From an uncultured Faecalibacterium sp. (GTDB lineage: Bacteria > Bacillota > Clostridia > Oscillospirales > Ruminococcaceae), in NCBI GenBank assembly GCA_900765705.1, contig CAAFSR010000330.1:1-18948 (forward strand): a DNA stretch of 18,948 nt, given 5' to 3'. The position numbers and the translations under genes were made by a program. Each line of letters starts with the position of its first letter. Positions within the stretch are counted from its first letter, which is position 1. Below, piece after piece: positions 1 to 6,930 of this stretch. The notes under the pieces were generated by a model. It was not told the origin of the DNA and ran no database searches. It saw only the letters and a program-made list of their open reading frames with translations.

Positions 1-445
1 CGCAAAGCAGCAGGAGCGTCCCGCCCAGCACAGCGCCCAGCGCACCGCCCGAGAGCCATGCGCTCATACCATTATGATAACAGGCAGCGGTCATCTGCGC
101 GGCGGTCTGGTCGGTGGGGATGTCAGAAAAGACGATGACCGTGCCGCTGGCGAAGATGAGCCCCAGCGCAAGCTTGGCGATATGGGGCAGCAGGTCTTCG
201 CCCCGGGTGTAGAGGATAGCCACATAGCACAGCGCTGCGCCCAGCACGAAGCTTCCGCAGCCGAACACGCCGAACAGGACATCGTGCATCGTGCGCCAGG
301 CCGAACTGCCCGGCACGAAAGCCAGCGCCATGAGCACCAGCCCCGCAAACAGGGTGATGAGCCCCGCGGGCATCCGGTCCTGTGTCCGGTTCTTGCGGCG
401 CGAGGCTGTGCTGCGCCCGGAGGTCTTGCGTTTTCTCTTTGCCAT
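1..445 (-). CDS. ftsK: FtsK/SpoIIIE DNA translocase, N-terminal membrane part (partial)
   Basis: Reading the minus strand from an ATG at 445 gives 148 residues that run off the left edge of the window. The first ~28 residues are very basic (MAKRKRKTSGRSTASRRKN), followed by at least four hydrophobic helices (starting near LITLFAGLVLMALAFVP, then LFGVFGCGSFVLGAALCYVAILY, LALGLIFASGTVIVFS, and LSGGALGAVLGGTLLLLC). This is the layout of the FtsK/SpoIIIE membrane domain that anchors the hexameric DNA pump at the division septum; the motor and gamma domains would lie outside the window. An AGGA ribosome site precedes the ATG. The neighbour is a TepA-like protease, the same pairing as ymfB-spoIIIE in Bacillus, which supports the call. 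A TTGCCA-17-TACAAT promoter lies in the 132-bp gap. The ATPase motifs cannot be seen here, so the family call rests on topology and context. Confidence 0.8.
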   Translation of the reverse strand, partial: MAKRKRKTSGRSTASRRKNRTQDRMPAGLITLFAGLVLMALAFVPGSSAWRTMHDVLFGVFGCGSFVLGAALCYVAILYTRGEDLLPHIAKLALGLIFASGTVIVFSDIPTDQTAAQMTAACYHNGMSAWLSGGALGAVLGGTLLLLC

Positions 446-547
446 GTTTCCTAAAACCCGTTCCTTATTTTATATCATGAAGCAGGGCGCGCTCAGGGCG
501 GCTCTGTCGGTGACGATGGAAGAATTTCGATACTACTCGATTCTTTC

Positions 548-576
548 ATTGTACCACGGGAAAAGTCAAATGGCAA
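548..576 (-). promoter_or_regulatory. Sigma-A-type promoter for ftsK
   Basis: On the minus strand, TTGCCA (576-571) and TACAAT (553-548) are separated by exactly 17 bp, 100 bp upstream of the translocase ATG and directly after the tepA stop codon. This would let ftsK be transcribed independently of tepA. No operator-like repeat is seen. Confidence 0.5.
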
Positions 577-577
577 T

Positions 578-1264
578 TTATTTCCCCTCGATTTCTCGGT
601 AGAGCCATGCCAGCGCATCCGACAGCCCGCCCAGCTCGTCGATGAGCTTTTCCCGCACGGCTTTTCGGCCATCCAGCACGGTGCCGACGTCCATGACCAG
701 CTCGCCCGTGCGCATCATCAGCTCAGTATAACGCTTCTCCGAGATGCCGCTGTGGGACGCCACGAAGCCGGTGATGCGCTCCTGCATCTGCTCGAACCAG
801 CGCATAGTCTGCGGCACGCCCAGTATCATGCCGGAATGGCGGACGGGGTGGACCGTCATGGTGGCAGTAGGCACGATGAAGCTCCGCTGGGCGCTGACGG
901 CCAGCGGGATGCCGATGGAGTGGCCCCCGCCCAGCACCACCGCCGCACTGGGCTTGGAGATGCTGGCGATGAGCTCCGCCAGCGCAAGCCCCGCCTCCAC
1001 ATCCCCGCCCACCGTATTGAGCAGGACCAGCAGGCCCTCGATGGCGGGGTCTTCCTGCACGGCCACCAGCTGGGGGATGACGTGCTCATACTTGGTGGTC
1101 TTCTGTCCCTGGGGCGCTTCCACATGGCCCTCCACCTGCCCGATGACAGTCAGGCAGTGGATGGCGTGAGCTCCCCGGGTACGGTAAACGCTGCCCATAT
1201 CCTCGATCTGCTCTTTTTCCAGCCGCTGCTGCTCCACGGGGATGTTCTTCTCTTCTTGTGACAT
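578..1264 (-). CDS. tepA: TepA-like ClpP-family serine protease
   Basis: A 228-residue protein of the ClpP/crotonase-fold peptidase family (S14, TepA/YmfB type). The N-terminal ~25 residues are charged and low in complexity. The ClpP-like core follows: the oxyanion-loop motif NTVGGDVEAG at 83-92, the nucleophile elbow GGHSIG with Ser116, and the catalytic His139 in TVHP. An acidic residue near 192-198 (VMDVGTVLDG) probably completes the triad. There is no signal peptide, so it should be cytoplasmic. Bacillus TepA was described as a translocation-enhancing protease and is coded next to spoIIIE; the same neighbour here supports the name. The ATG at 1264 has a GGAGG site 9 nt upstream. It diverges from rex across a 263-bp gap. 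The family is firm, but the physiological substrate is not known from the sequence. Confidence 0.88.
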   Translation of the reverse strand: MSQEEKNIPVEQQRLEKEQIEDMGSVYRTRGAHAIHCLTVIGQVEGHVEAPQGQKTTKYEHVIPQLVAVQEDPAIEGLLVLLNTVGGDVEAGLALAELIASISKPSAAVVLGGGHSIGIPLAVSAQRSFIVPTATMTVHPVRHSGMILGVPQTMRWFEQMQERITGFVASHSGISEKRYTELMMRTGELVMDVGTVLDGRKAVREKLIDELGGLSDALAWLYREIEGK

Positions 1265-1368
1265 TCTGCGTATCCTCCTTTTTGCTTCATTTCAGCTTGT
1301 CCGGCATTCCTGCCGGTTATACTTCGGCAAAGATTTCTTTTCTTTCTCAAAAAAATGTGCCAAATGGT

Positions 1369-1396
1369 TTGACATTCTGTCTTCGCGCTGTATACT
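1369..1396 (+). promoter_or_regulatory. Sigma-A-type promoter for rex
   Basis: TTGACA (1369-1374) and TATACT (1391-1396) are separated by 16 bp. Transcription would start near 1403, giving a ~125-nt leader that contains the Rex-like palindrome at 1434-1451. A small CCGGCA-ttcc-TGCCGG hairpin (1301-1316) sits upstream, on the tepA side of the divergent region. Confidence 0.6.
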
Positions 1397-1433
1397 TTAT
1401 ACTAGAGATAAGATTGTCAAATATGTATCATTA

Positions 1434-1451
1434 TTGTACAAGAAAGTACAA
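1434..1451. promoter_or_regulatory. Candidate Rex operator (autoregulatory)
   Basis: TTGTACAAGAAAGTACAA is an 18-bp near-palindrome with 7-bp arms and a 4-bp centre, 6 of 7 arm pairs matching, and TTGT/ACAA ends. Known Rex sites in Firmicutes have the same geometry (TTGT-nnn-n4-nnn-ACAA). It lies about 30 bp downstream of the predicted rex start site, where a bound repressor would block transcription. The match is by shape and end bases only. Confidence 0.5.
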
Positions 1452-1527
1452 ATCTTTTGCCGGAGCACCCTGCCGCTGCGCACTTCTCCCCGGCAATGCT
1501 GCGGATAAAAAGAAAGGAGACCCCCCT

Positions 1528-2169
1528 ATGAACACTCCCGGCAAAGCTTCTCTGCCCGTCATCAAGCGCCTGCCCAAATACTATCGCTACCTGCGCACCC
1601 TGAAGAACGACGGCATCACCAGCATCTCGTCCCGTGAGCTGGCCGCCCAGATGGGTACCACTGCCTCTCAGGTTCGGCAGGACTTCAACTGCATCGGCGA
1701 CGTGAATGGCCGTCAGGGCATCGGCTACTCGGTAGAAAACCTGCTGAGCATCCTTGAGCATCTGCTCTTTGGCAACGGCGACCTCCTGCCCACCATCCTC
1801 ATCGGCTGCGGCCGTCTGGGCAAGGCTGTGAGCCGCTTCATCACCACCGACACCAACGGCTACAAGCTCATCGCCGCCTTCGACAACGCCCCCGACGAGG
1901 TGGGCAAAGAGATCAACGGCATCCAGATTTTACACATTGATGAGCTGGAAGCTTTCTGCGCCGAGCACCACCCCGAGGTGGCTGTGCTCTGTCTGCCCCG
2001 CAGCGGCGCAGAGGAGATCAGCGGCCGTCTGGTGGCTCTGGGCATTCAGGGCTTCTGGAACTTCTCCCACTACGATCTGTCTGTCTCCTACCCCGACGTG
2101 GTGGTGGAGAACGTCCACCTCGGCGACAGCCTGATGAGCCTGGGCTACCGGCTGCGCAATCAGGACTGA
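1528..2169 (+). CDS. rex: Redox-sensing transcriptional repressor Rex
   Basis: A 213-residue protein, the normal Rex length. The N-terminal winged helix runs from about 8 to 70, with RLPKYYRYLRTL and the recognition region SSRELAAQMGTTASQVRQD followed by the diagnostic GRQGIGY. The C-terminal Rossmann domain starts at TILIGCGRLGKA, with the NAD(H)-binding GxGxxG at 93-98. Rex senses the NADH/NAD+ ratio and represses fermentation and respiration genes when NADH is low. I chose the ATG at 1528 because AGAAAGGAG lies just before it and the translation then begins as Rex proteins do; the reading frame is open further upstream but through promoter sequence. It diverges from tepA, and tdk follows 78 bp later. 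Confidence 0.95.
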   Translation: MNTPGKASLPVIKRLPKYYRYLRTLKNDGITSISSRELAAQMGTTASQVRQDFNCIGDVNGRQGIGYSVENLLSILEHLLFGNGDLLPTILIGCGRLGKAVSRFITTDTNGYKLIAAFDNAPDEVGKEINGIQILHIDELEAFCAEHHPEVAVLCLPRSGAEEISGRLVALGIQGFWNFSHYDLSVSYPDVVVENVHLGDSLMSLGYRLRNQD

Positions 2170-2190
2170 GCACATACTATCGATAATACA

Positions 2191-2228
2191 GGCCCTCTCC
2201 GTCAGGCTTTGGCTGAGAGAGTCCTTTC
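2191..2228 (+). terminator. Weak terminator or attenuator between rex and tdk
   Basis: CTCTC-(CG)-TCAG pairs with CTGA-GAGAG around a 7-nt loop (2195-2221) and is followed by TCCTTT. The stem has a 2-nt bulge and the T-run is poor, so it may only attenuate readthrough into tdk, whose ATG is 20 nt later. Confidence 0.35.
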
Positions 2229-2247
2229 ATGAGGAGACTTTTTCGAC

Positions 2248-2850
2248 ATGGCAAAGCTTTATTTCCGTTACGGCGCAATGAACAGCGGCAAGAGCACCGC
2301 GCTGATGCAGGTGGCCCACAACTACGAGGAGCAGGGGATGCGGGTGCTCATCCTCAAGCCGAAGGTGGACACCAAGGGCAGCGGCGACCTCGTGAGCCGT
2401 CTGGGCGTCCGCCGCCCTGCCGATCTGCTGGTGCCGCCGGACATGGACCTGGTGGAGGCCGTCCGGGCCGCCAGCAGCGAGGGCCGGCCTCTGGCCTGTG
2501 TGCTCTGTGACGAGAGCCAGTTCCTCACCGCAGAGCAGGCAGAACAGCTGTTCATGGTGACGGTAGAGCTGAACATCCCCGTCATCTGCTACGGCCTGCG
2601 CTCCGACTTCTCCCTCAAGGGCTTCCCCGGCTCCACCCGGCTTCTGGAGCTGGCCCACACCATCGAGGAGATGAAGACCATCTGCACCTGCGGCCGCAAG
2701 GCCACCTGCAACTGCCGCAAGGTCAACGGCCGCTTCGTCTTTGAGGGCGAACAGGTAGCCATCGACCTTGAGAACGACGTCCAGTACGTCAGCATGTGTC
2801 CCCAGTGCTATTTCCGGGAGCGCAGCGCCTTCTACGCCGCCCGCCGGTGA
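2248..2850 (+). CDS. tdk: Thymidine kinase, class II (E. coli type)
   Basis: A 200-residue type II thymidine kinase, which phosphorylates thymidine to dTMP with ATP in the salvage pathway. The P-loop GAMNSGKST lies at 9-17 and the Walker B/DES motif CDESQF at 87-92. The lasso/zinc domain shows ICTCGRKATCNC (Cys146, 148, 154, 156) and CPQC (Cys184, 187). The CxCGRKA spacing matches the E. coli/gammaproteobacterial form rather than the CxxCG form of many Bacillus enzymes. The start ATG at 2248 has a GAGGAG-containing region upstream (2229-2234) with a long spacer. It is in the same direction as rex and may be cotranscribed through the weak hairpin between them. A strong terminator follows. Confidence 0.93.
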   Translation: MAKLYFRYGAMNSGKSTALMQVAHNYEEQGMRVLILKPKVDTKGSGDLVSRLGVRRPADLLVPPDMDLVEAVRAASSEGRPLACVLCDESQFLTAEQAEQLFMVTVELNIPVICYGLRSDFSLKGFPGSTRLLELAHTIEEMKTICTCGRKATCNCRKVNGRFVFEGEQVAIDLENDVQYVSMCPQCYFRERSAFYAARR

Positions 2851-2868
2851 CTCTTTTTCCTGATTTTA

Positions 2869-2896
2869 TGCCGTCCGCACGCCGGACGGCATTTTT
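2869..2896 (+). terminator. Rho-independent terminator after tdk
   Basis: TGCCGTCC (2869-2876) and GGACGGCA (2884-2891) form a perfect 8-bp stem with a 7-nt loop, followed by TTTTT. It closes the rex-tdk unit. Confidence 0.9.
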
Positions 2897-3329
2897 GTAT
2901 CTTTTCTGCATCCGTGATATATCAGTCGCGGCCCGATTCGCGCGTTTTTTGCGCTATTGATATATCAGCTCATGGCCGGAACTTTCTGTTATCGTCGCTT
3001 TTGATGTATACAACGCTCTTTCAACAAATTCTGACTCTGTTACAAAATTCTTGCAATTCAGGTCAATCTTCTCCTGTTGCATCCCAGTTTTCTATGCAAA
3101 TCGTTGAAGTATACAAGTTGCACAGTTTTTCGGTCCAAGTTTATTCATTATGGCAATGACGTCAAAAGCGGGCAAAAAATAAGCGCAATATTTGTACGTT
3201 TTCTGCCGCTATCACTACAATTTGCATCTTTCTTTTTTTTCTGCCCTTTGGTATTATATTTGTATACAACGGATGCTTTGCAGAGGCGTCCGTGCAAGAA
3301 GATGTTTTCTACATAGGAGGAGAACGAAA
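2897..3329 (+). promoter_or_regulatory. Regulatory region upstream of the sugar-binding protein gene
   Basis: A 433-bp gene-free and AT-rich stretch between the tdk terminator and the binding-protein ATG. It holds two copies of the palindrome TGATATATCA (2915-2924 and 2958-2967, 43 bp apart) and three copies of GTATACAA (3006-3013, 3109-3116, 3262-3269). A -10-like TATTATATT lies at 3252-3260 without a good -35, as expected for an activator-dependent promoter. The ribosome site AGGAGG is at 3315-3320. No credible open frame with a ribosome site is seen. Confidence 0.6.
3006..3269. promoter_or_regulatory. Three GTATACAA sites (candidate operators)
   Basis: GTATACAA occurs at 3006-3013, 3109-3116 and 3262-3269. 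The last is a full palindrome, TTGTATACAA (3260-3269), and falls on the expected transcription start. Such GT-N-AC palindromes are typical of GntR-family operators, but the only regulator in the locus is of the AraC family, so the binding protein is unknown. Confidence 0.45.
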
Positions 3330-4706
3330 ATGAGCAAGGCAATTTCTCGTCGTGACTTTCTGAAGGTCTCTGGCGCTGTGGGTGCTGCCGGCCTGCTGGC
3401 CGCCTGCGGCGGCTCCAGCAATGCTGGTTCTACCGCCACTTCCACCGCTGCTTCTTCCGCCGCAGCTTCCGTGGCTGGTCTGTCTTCTGACCCCGTCACC
3501 CTGACCATGAGCTGGTGGGGCGGCGAGTCCCGTCACAACGCTTACCAGGAGGCCATCAAGGCTTTCTCTGCTGAGCACAGCACCATCACCGTCAACCCCA
3601 CCTTCGCTGCATGGTCCGGCTGGGAGGACACCATGTCCACCAAGTTCGCTGGCGGTGTCGCTGAGGATGTCTGCCAGATCAACTGGAACTGGCTGTACAA
3701 CTACTCCAAGAACGGCCAGACCTTCATCGACCTGAACAGCGTCTCCGAGTACCTCGACCTGACTCAGTGGGATGAGGCCAAGCTGGCTGCCTGCAACGTG
3801 GCAAACGCTCAGCAGTGCGTACCCGTCTCCATGACCGGCCGTATCTTCTACTGGAACAAGACCACCTTCGACAAGGCCGGCATCTCCTTCCCCACCACTC
3901 TGGACGAGCTGATGGCTGCCGGCAAGACCTTCCAGGAGAAGCTGGGCGATGACTACTATCCCCTGCACCTGGGCGCATACGACCGTATGATCCTGATGGT
4001 CTTCTACCTCGAGTCCAAGTACGGCAAGGACTGGGCAGACCCCACCACCTCTACCCTGAACTACGATGCCGACCAGATCGCTGAGGGCATCGACTTCATC
4101 AAGAGCCTGGTCGAGGGCCACGTCATCATGAGCCTGCCCACCTACTACGGCTCCAACGGCGACAACGCCGCTCACCAGTCCACCGAGTGGATCACCGGCA
4201 AGCTGGCCGGCTGCTTCGAGTGGGACTCCTCCGCTACCAAGTACGCTGACGCTCTGGACGAGGAGAACAAGGCTGGCTTCACCGTGGGCGAGGAGATCAA
4301 GTTCGGCGATTACAACGGCGGCTTCTCCAAGGTCTCCATGGGTCTGGCCATCACCAAGACCTGCGAGCATCCCGCAGAGGCAGCTACCCTCATCAACTTC
4401 CTGCTGAACGAGGAGAAGGGCGCTTCCATCATGGGTTCTGAGTGCGGCATCCCCGCCTCCAAGGCTGGTCTGGCTGCTGCTCAGAGCGCCGGCGCTGTCA
4501 AGGAGCTGGTCGCTGAGGCAAACGGCAAGGTCATGGCCTTCGTTTCCAACCAGCTGGACCCCCTGTTCGAGTCCAACGACCTGAAGGCTACCGGCACCGG
4601 CATCTATCAGGAAGTGTTCGACACTCTGGATTACGACAATGCTTCCGGCGCTGACCTGGTCGATACCCTGCTGGACGGCATGGAGTCTGTCGGCTACACC
4701 GTCTAA
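3330..4706 (+). CDS. ABC transporter extracellular solute-binding lipoprotein (family 1), pectin oligosaccharides
   Basis: A 458-residue family-1 solute-binding protein of a CUT1 sugar ABC importer. The N-terminus has a twin-arginine motif SRRDFLK (6-12), a hydrophobic stretch and a lipobox LAAC with Cys26, so it is probably a lipoprotein on the outer face of the membrane. A Ser/Thr/Ala-rich linker (28-52) follows, then the binding domain starting VTLTMSWWGGESRHNAY. The ATG at 3330 has AGGAGG 9 nt upstream. An in-frame extension upstream runs through the promoter and lacks a ribosome site. Two permease genes follow after a terminator-like hairpin, and GH28/GH105 genes nearby point to oligogalacturonide or rhamnogalacturonan fragments as ligand. 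Codon use is strongly biased, suggesting high expression. The ligand is inferred from context only. Confidence 0.9.
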   Translation: MSKAISRRDFLKVSGAVGAAGLLAACGGSSNAGSTATSTAASSAAASVAGLSSDPVTLTMSWWGGESRHNAYQEAIKAFSAEHSTITVNPTFAAWSGWEDTMSTKFAGGVAEDVCQINWNWLYNYSKNGQTFIDLNSVSEYLDLTQWDEAKLAACNVANAQQCVPVSMTGRIFYWNKTTFDKAGISFPTTLDELMAAGKTFQEKLGDDYYPLHLGAYDRMILMVFYLESKYGKDWADPTTSTLNYDADQIAEGIDFIKSLVEGHVIMSLPTYYGSNGDNAAHQSTEWITGKLAGCFEWDSSATKYADALDEENKAGFTVGEEIKFGDYNGGFSKVSMGLAITKTCEHPAEAATLINFLLNEEKGASIMGSECGIPASKAGLAAAQSAGAVKELVAEANGKVMAFVSNQLDPLFESNDLKATGTGIYQEVFDTLDYDNASGADLVDTLLDGMESVGYTV

Positions 4707-4775
4707 TTTCCGCCTCACGGACTTTTTGCGGCCTGCACACGCGCGGTGTTGACACAGGCCGCCCCGCATAAAGGA

Positions 4776-4830
4776 GTCTTGCAAGGGGCATCCCTTCCAC
4801 CTACGGACGGATGCCCCTTTTTTGCAAGAC
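4776..4830 (+). terminator. Intercistronic terminator-like hairpin between binding protein and permeases
   Basis: AAGGGGCATCC (4783-4793) pairs with GGATGCCCCTT (4809-4819) and is followed by a T-run. The outer sequences GTCTTGCAA and TTGCAAGAC extend the inverted repeat on both sides. It would stop most transcripts after the binding-protein gene or protect its mRNA, giving more binding protein than permease, as is common in CUT1 operons. Confidence 0.8.
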
Positions 4831-4845
4831 GGTGATGACATTTTT

Positions 4846-4872
4846 TTGACAAAAATGTGTCCAAACTATTGT
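4846..4872 (+). promoter_or_regulatory. Possible secondary promoter for the permease genes
   Basis: TTGACA (4846-4851) lies just after the intercistronic terminator. The only nearby -10 candidate is TATTGT (4867-4872), with a 15-bp spacer, which is short. Readthrough from the upstream promoter may be enough. Confidence 0.25.
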
Positions 4873-4913
4873 GCGGCGTACGAGACATATCCTTATAAAA
4901 GGAGGATTCCCGG

Positions 4914-5840
4914 ATGAAAGAAAGCAAAGCGCCCTCTCTCGGGCGTACCCCGGCCCAGAAGTTTTTTGACAAATGGCAGGGCCTGTTCTACCTGATCCCC
5001 TGGATCATCGGCTTCGTCGTCTTCAAGGCCATTCCGTTCGGCCAGTCTCTGTACTACAGCTTTACGGATATGGACTTCTTCAACGGCATCCATCAGTATG
5101 GCATCATGAACTATGTGGACGCCTTCTCCACTCCCAAGATCACCAAGGCGCTCATCACCACCTTCAAGTACAGCTTCATCACTGTGCCTCTGAAGCTGGT
5201 CTTCGCACTGTTCATCGCCTACATCCTGAACTTCAAGATCGCCTGCGTGAATGTGTTCCGCACCGTCTACTACATCCCCTCCATCCTCGGCGGCTCTGTT
5301 GCTATCGCCGTGCTGTGGAAGGCCGTGTTCCGTGATGACGGTCTGGTCAACACCCTCATCCGTATGCTGACCTTCGGCCACTTCCAGGGTCCTTCCTGGC
5401 TGAGCGACCCCAGCTACGCACTGTGGATCATCTGCTTTCTGCGTATCTGGCAGTTCGGCTCCGCCATGGTGTTGTTCCTCGCCGCTCTGAAGGGCGTGCC
5501 GGCCGACCTGTACGAGGCTGCCACCATCGACGGCGCTGGCAAATGGAAACAGTTCTTCTCCATCACCGTCCCGATGATCACCCCCATCATCTTCTACAAC
5601 CTGGTCACTCAGATCTGCCAGGCTTTCCAGGAGTTCAATGGCCCGTTCATCATCACCAACGGCGGTCCCCGCGGTTCCACCACCCTCATCTCCATTCTGG
5701 TCTACAACTACGCATTCAAGTCCAACCAGATGGGCATGGCTTCCGCACTGGCATGGATCATGTTCGTCATCGTCTGCATCCTGACGATCATCGCCTTCAC
5801 CAGCCAGAAGAAGTGGGTCTACTACTCGGATGAAAGGTAA
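4914..5840 (+). CDS. Sugar ABC transporter permease, CUT1 (MalF/UgpA-like)
   Basis: A 308-residue inner-membrane permease with six predicted helices (for example FYLIPWIIGFVVFKAIPFG at 25-43 and LVFALFIAYIL at 95-105). The cytoplasmic EAA loop, which docks the ATPase, is at about 200-220: EAATIDGAGKWKQFFSITVP. The order binding protein, MalF-like permease, MalG-like permease is the standard CUT1 layout. The ATG at 4914 follows AAAAGGAGG. No ATPase gene is present in the window. CUT1 systems of this type often use a shared MsiK/MsmK-like ATPase coded elsewhere. The second permease starts 11 bp after this gene. Confidence 0.93.
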   Translation: MKESKAPSLGRTPAQKFFDKWQGLFYLIPWIIGFVVFKAIPFGQSLYYSFTDMDFFNGIHQYGIMNYVDAFSTPKITKALITTFKYSFITVPLKLVFALFIAYILNFKIACVNVFRTVYYIPSILGGSVAIAVLWKAVFRDDGLVNTLIRMLTFGHFQGPSWLSDPSYALWIICFLRIWQFGSAMVLFLAALKGVPADLYEAATIDGAGKWKQFFSITVPMITPIIFYNLVTQICQAFQEFNGPFIITNGGPRGSTTLISILVYNYAFKSNQMGMASALAWIMFVIVCILTIIAFTSQKKWVYYSDER

Positions 5841-5851
5841 GGTGTGACAGT

Positions 5852-6709
5852 ATGGGAATGAAAGCTTCTAACGCCATCGCGACGTTTTTCAAGTACTTCG
5901 TCCTGATCCTGGTGGGCCTCATCATGATCTATCCCCTGCTGTGGATGATCAGCGCCACCTTTAAGGACAACAGCGAGATCTTTGCAGGCATCGGCCTGTG
6001 GATCAAGAACCCCACTCTGGAGGGCTACAAGAACGCGCTGAACAACTTCGGCGGTTCCATCAACATCCTGCAGGCCATGCTGAACACTTACAGCTACGTC
6101 CTGCCCAAGGTCATCTGCACCGTGGTCTCCTCCTGCATTGCAGCTTACGGCTTTGGCCGTTTCGACTTCCCGGGCCGGAAGATCCTGTTCAGCATCATGC
6201 TGGCCACCCTGTTCCTGCCTCAGGTCGTCCTGAACGTGCCTCAGTTCCTGCTGTACACCAAGTTCGGCTGGGTCAACAGCCCGTTCTATCTGGCCATCTG
6301 GGTCCACTGCGCATTCGCAACTGAGACCTACTTCGTCTACCAGCTGGTGCAGTTCATGCGCAACGTCCCCCGCGACCTGGACGAGGCTGCCGCCATCGAC
6401 GGCTGCTCCTCCTTCCAGACCCTGTACAAGGTCATCGTCCCGATGCTGATGCCCGCTCTGGTGTCCTGCGCACTGTTCCAGTTCATGTGGAGCTGCAACG
6501 ACTTCATGGGTCCCCTGCTTTACGTCCAGACCCCTGCAAAGTACCCCATGTCCCTGTTCGTCAAGCTGTCCATGGACGGTGATACGGGCTTTGCCTGGAA
6601 CCGCATTCTGGCCCTGTCCCTGATCTCTATCCTGCCGCAGCTCATCGTGTTCTTCTGCGCACAGGATCAGTTCGTCGAAGGTATCTCCGCCGGTGCTGTC
6701 AAGGGCTAA
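5852..6709 (+). CDS. Sugar ABC transporter permease, CUT1 (MalG/UgpE-like)
   Basis: A 285-residue permease, the usual length for the MalG-type subunit, with about six transmembrane helices (for example YFVLILVGLIMIYPLLWMI at 15-33). The EAA loop lies at about 178-198: DEAAAIDGCSSFQTLYKVIV. It forms the channel together with the preceding permease, and the pair imports sugar oligomers delivered by the lipoprotein. The start at 5852 lies 11 bp after the first permease, with AAGG-type sequence upstream; a second in-frame ATG follows two codons later. A strong terminator follows at 6749, which ends the transport operon, so any partner ATPase must be coded elsewhere. Confidence 0.93.
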   Translation: MGMKASNAIATFFKYFVLILVGLIMIYPLLWMISATFKDNSEIFAGIGLWIKNPTLEGYKNALNNFGGSINILQAMLNTYSYVLPKVICTVVSSCIAAYGFGRFDFPGRKILFSIMLATLFLPQVVLNVPQFLLYTKFGWVNSPFYLAIWVHCAFATETYFVYQLVQFMRNVPRDLDEAAAIDGCSSFQTLYKVIVPMLMPALVSCALFQFMWSCNDFMGPLLYVQTPAKYPMSLFVKLSMDGDTGFAWNRILALSLISILPQLIVFFCAQDQFVEGISAGAVKG

Positions 6710-6748
6710 GCTGAAGCCCCCGCCGCTCGGATAATCCCGACAAACATG

Positions 6749-6796
6749 AATGCCCCCTGTGCCTCTTCCCGTAGAGAGGACGCAGGGGGCATTTTT
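6749..6796 (+). terminator. Rho-independent terminator of the ABC operon
   Basis: AATGCCCCCTG (6749-6759) and CAGGGGGCATT (6783-6793) form a perfect 11-bp stem, with a smaller CCTCT/AGAGG stem inside the loop, followed by TTTTT (6792-6796). Confidence 0.9.
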
Positions 6797-6800
6797 CATG

Positions 6801-6929
6801 ACTCCTCCAGTCTGCTCCGCAGACAGCCCCCTCAGAGAGGGAGCCTCTGGCGATGGAGGAAAACTTTCCGTTATGCCAAAGCCTCCCTCCTTGAGGGAGG
6901 TGGCATCCCGCAGCGATGACGGAAGGAGT
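6801..6929. repeat. MITE-like palindromic intergenic repeat
   Basis: This 129-bp stretch begins ACTCCTCCAGTC and ends with the near-inverse GACGGAAGGAGT (10 of 12 positions match as inverted termini). Inside are several perfect hairpins: GTCTGC-tcc-GCAGAC, CCTCCCTC-ctt-GAGGGAGG (6882-6900), and outer arms with ATGCCA/TGGCAT. It fills exactly the gap between the ABC terminator and the araC stop codon. From memory, similar GAGGGAG-rich palindromes are scattered through Faecalibacterium-like genomes, but copy number cannot be seen here. Confidence 0.55.
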
Positions 6930-6930
6930 A

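Noticed and set aside
2914..3316. Short plus-strand frames between tdk and the binding-protein gene
   Set aside because: They have no ribosome sites, unlike-neighbour codon use, and lie across operator-like palindromes and the promoter.
3309..4841. 510-codon minus-strand frame opposite the binding-protein gene
   Set aside because: It is the antisense shadow of a high-expression gene with strong codon bias, with no recognisable domain or ribosome site.
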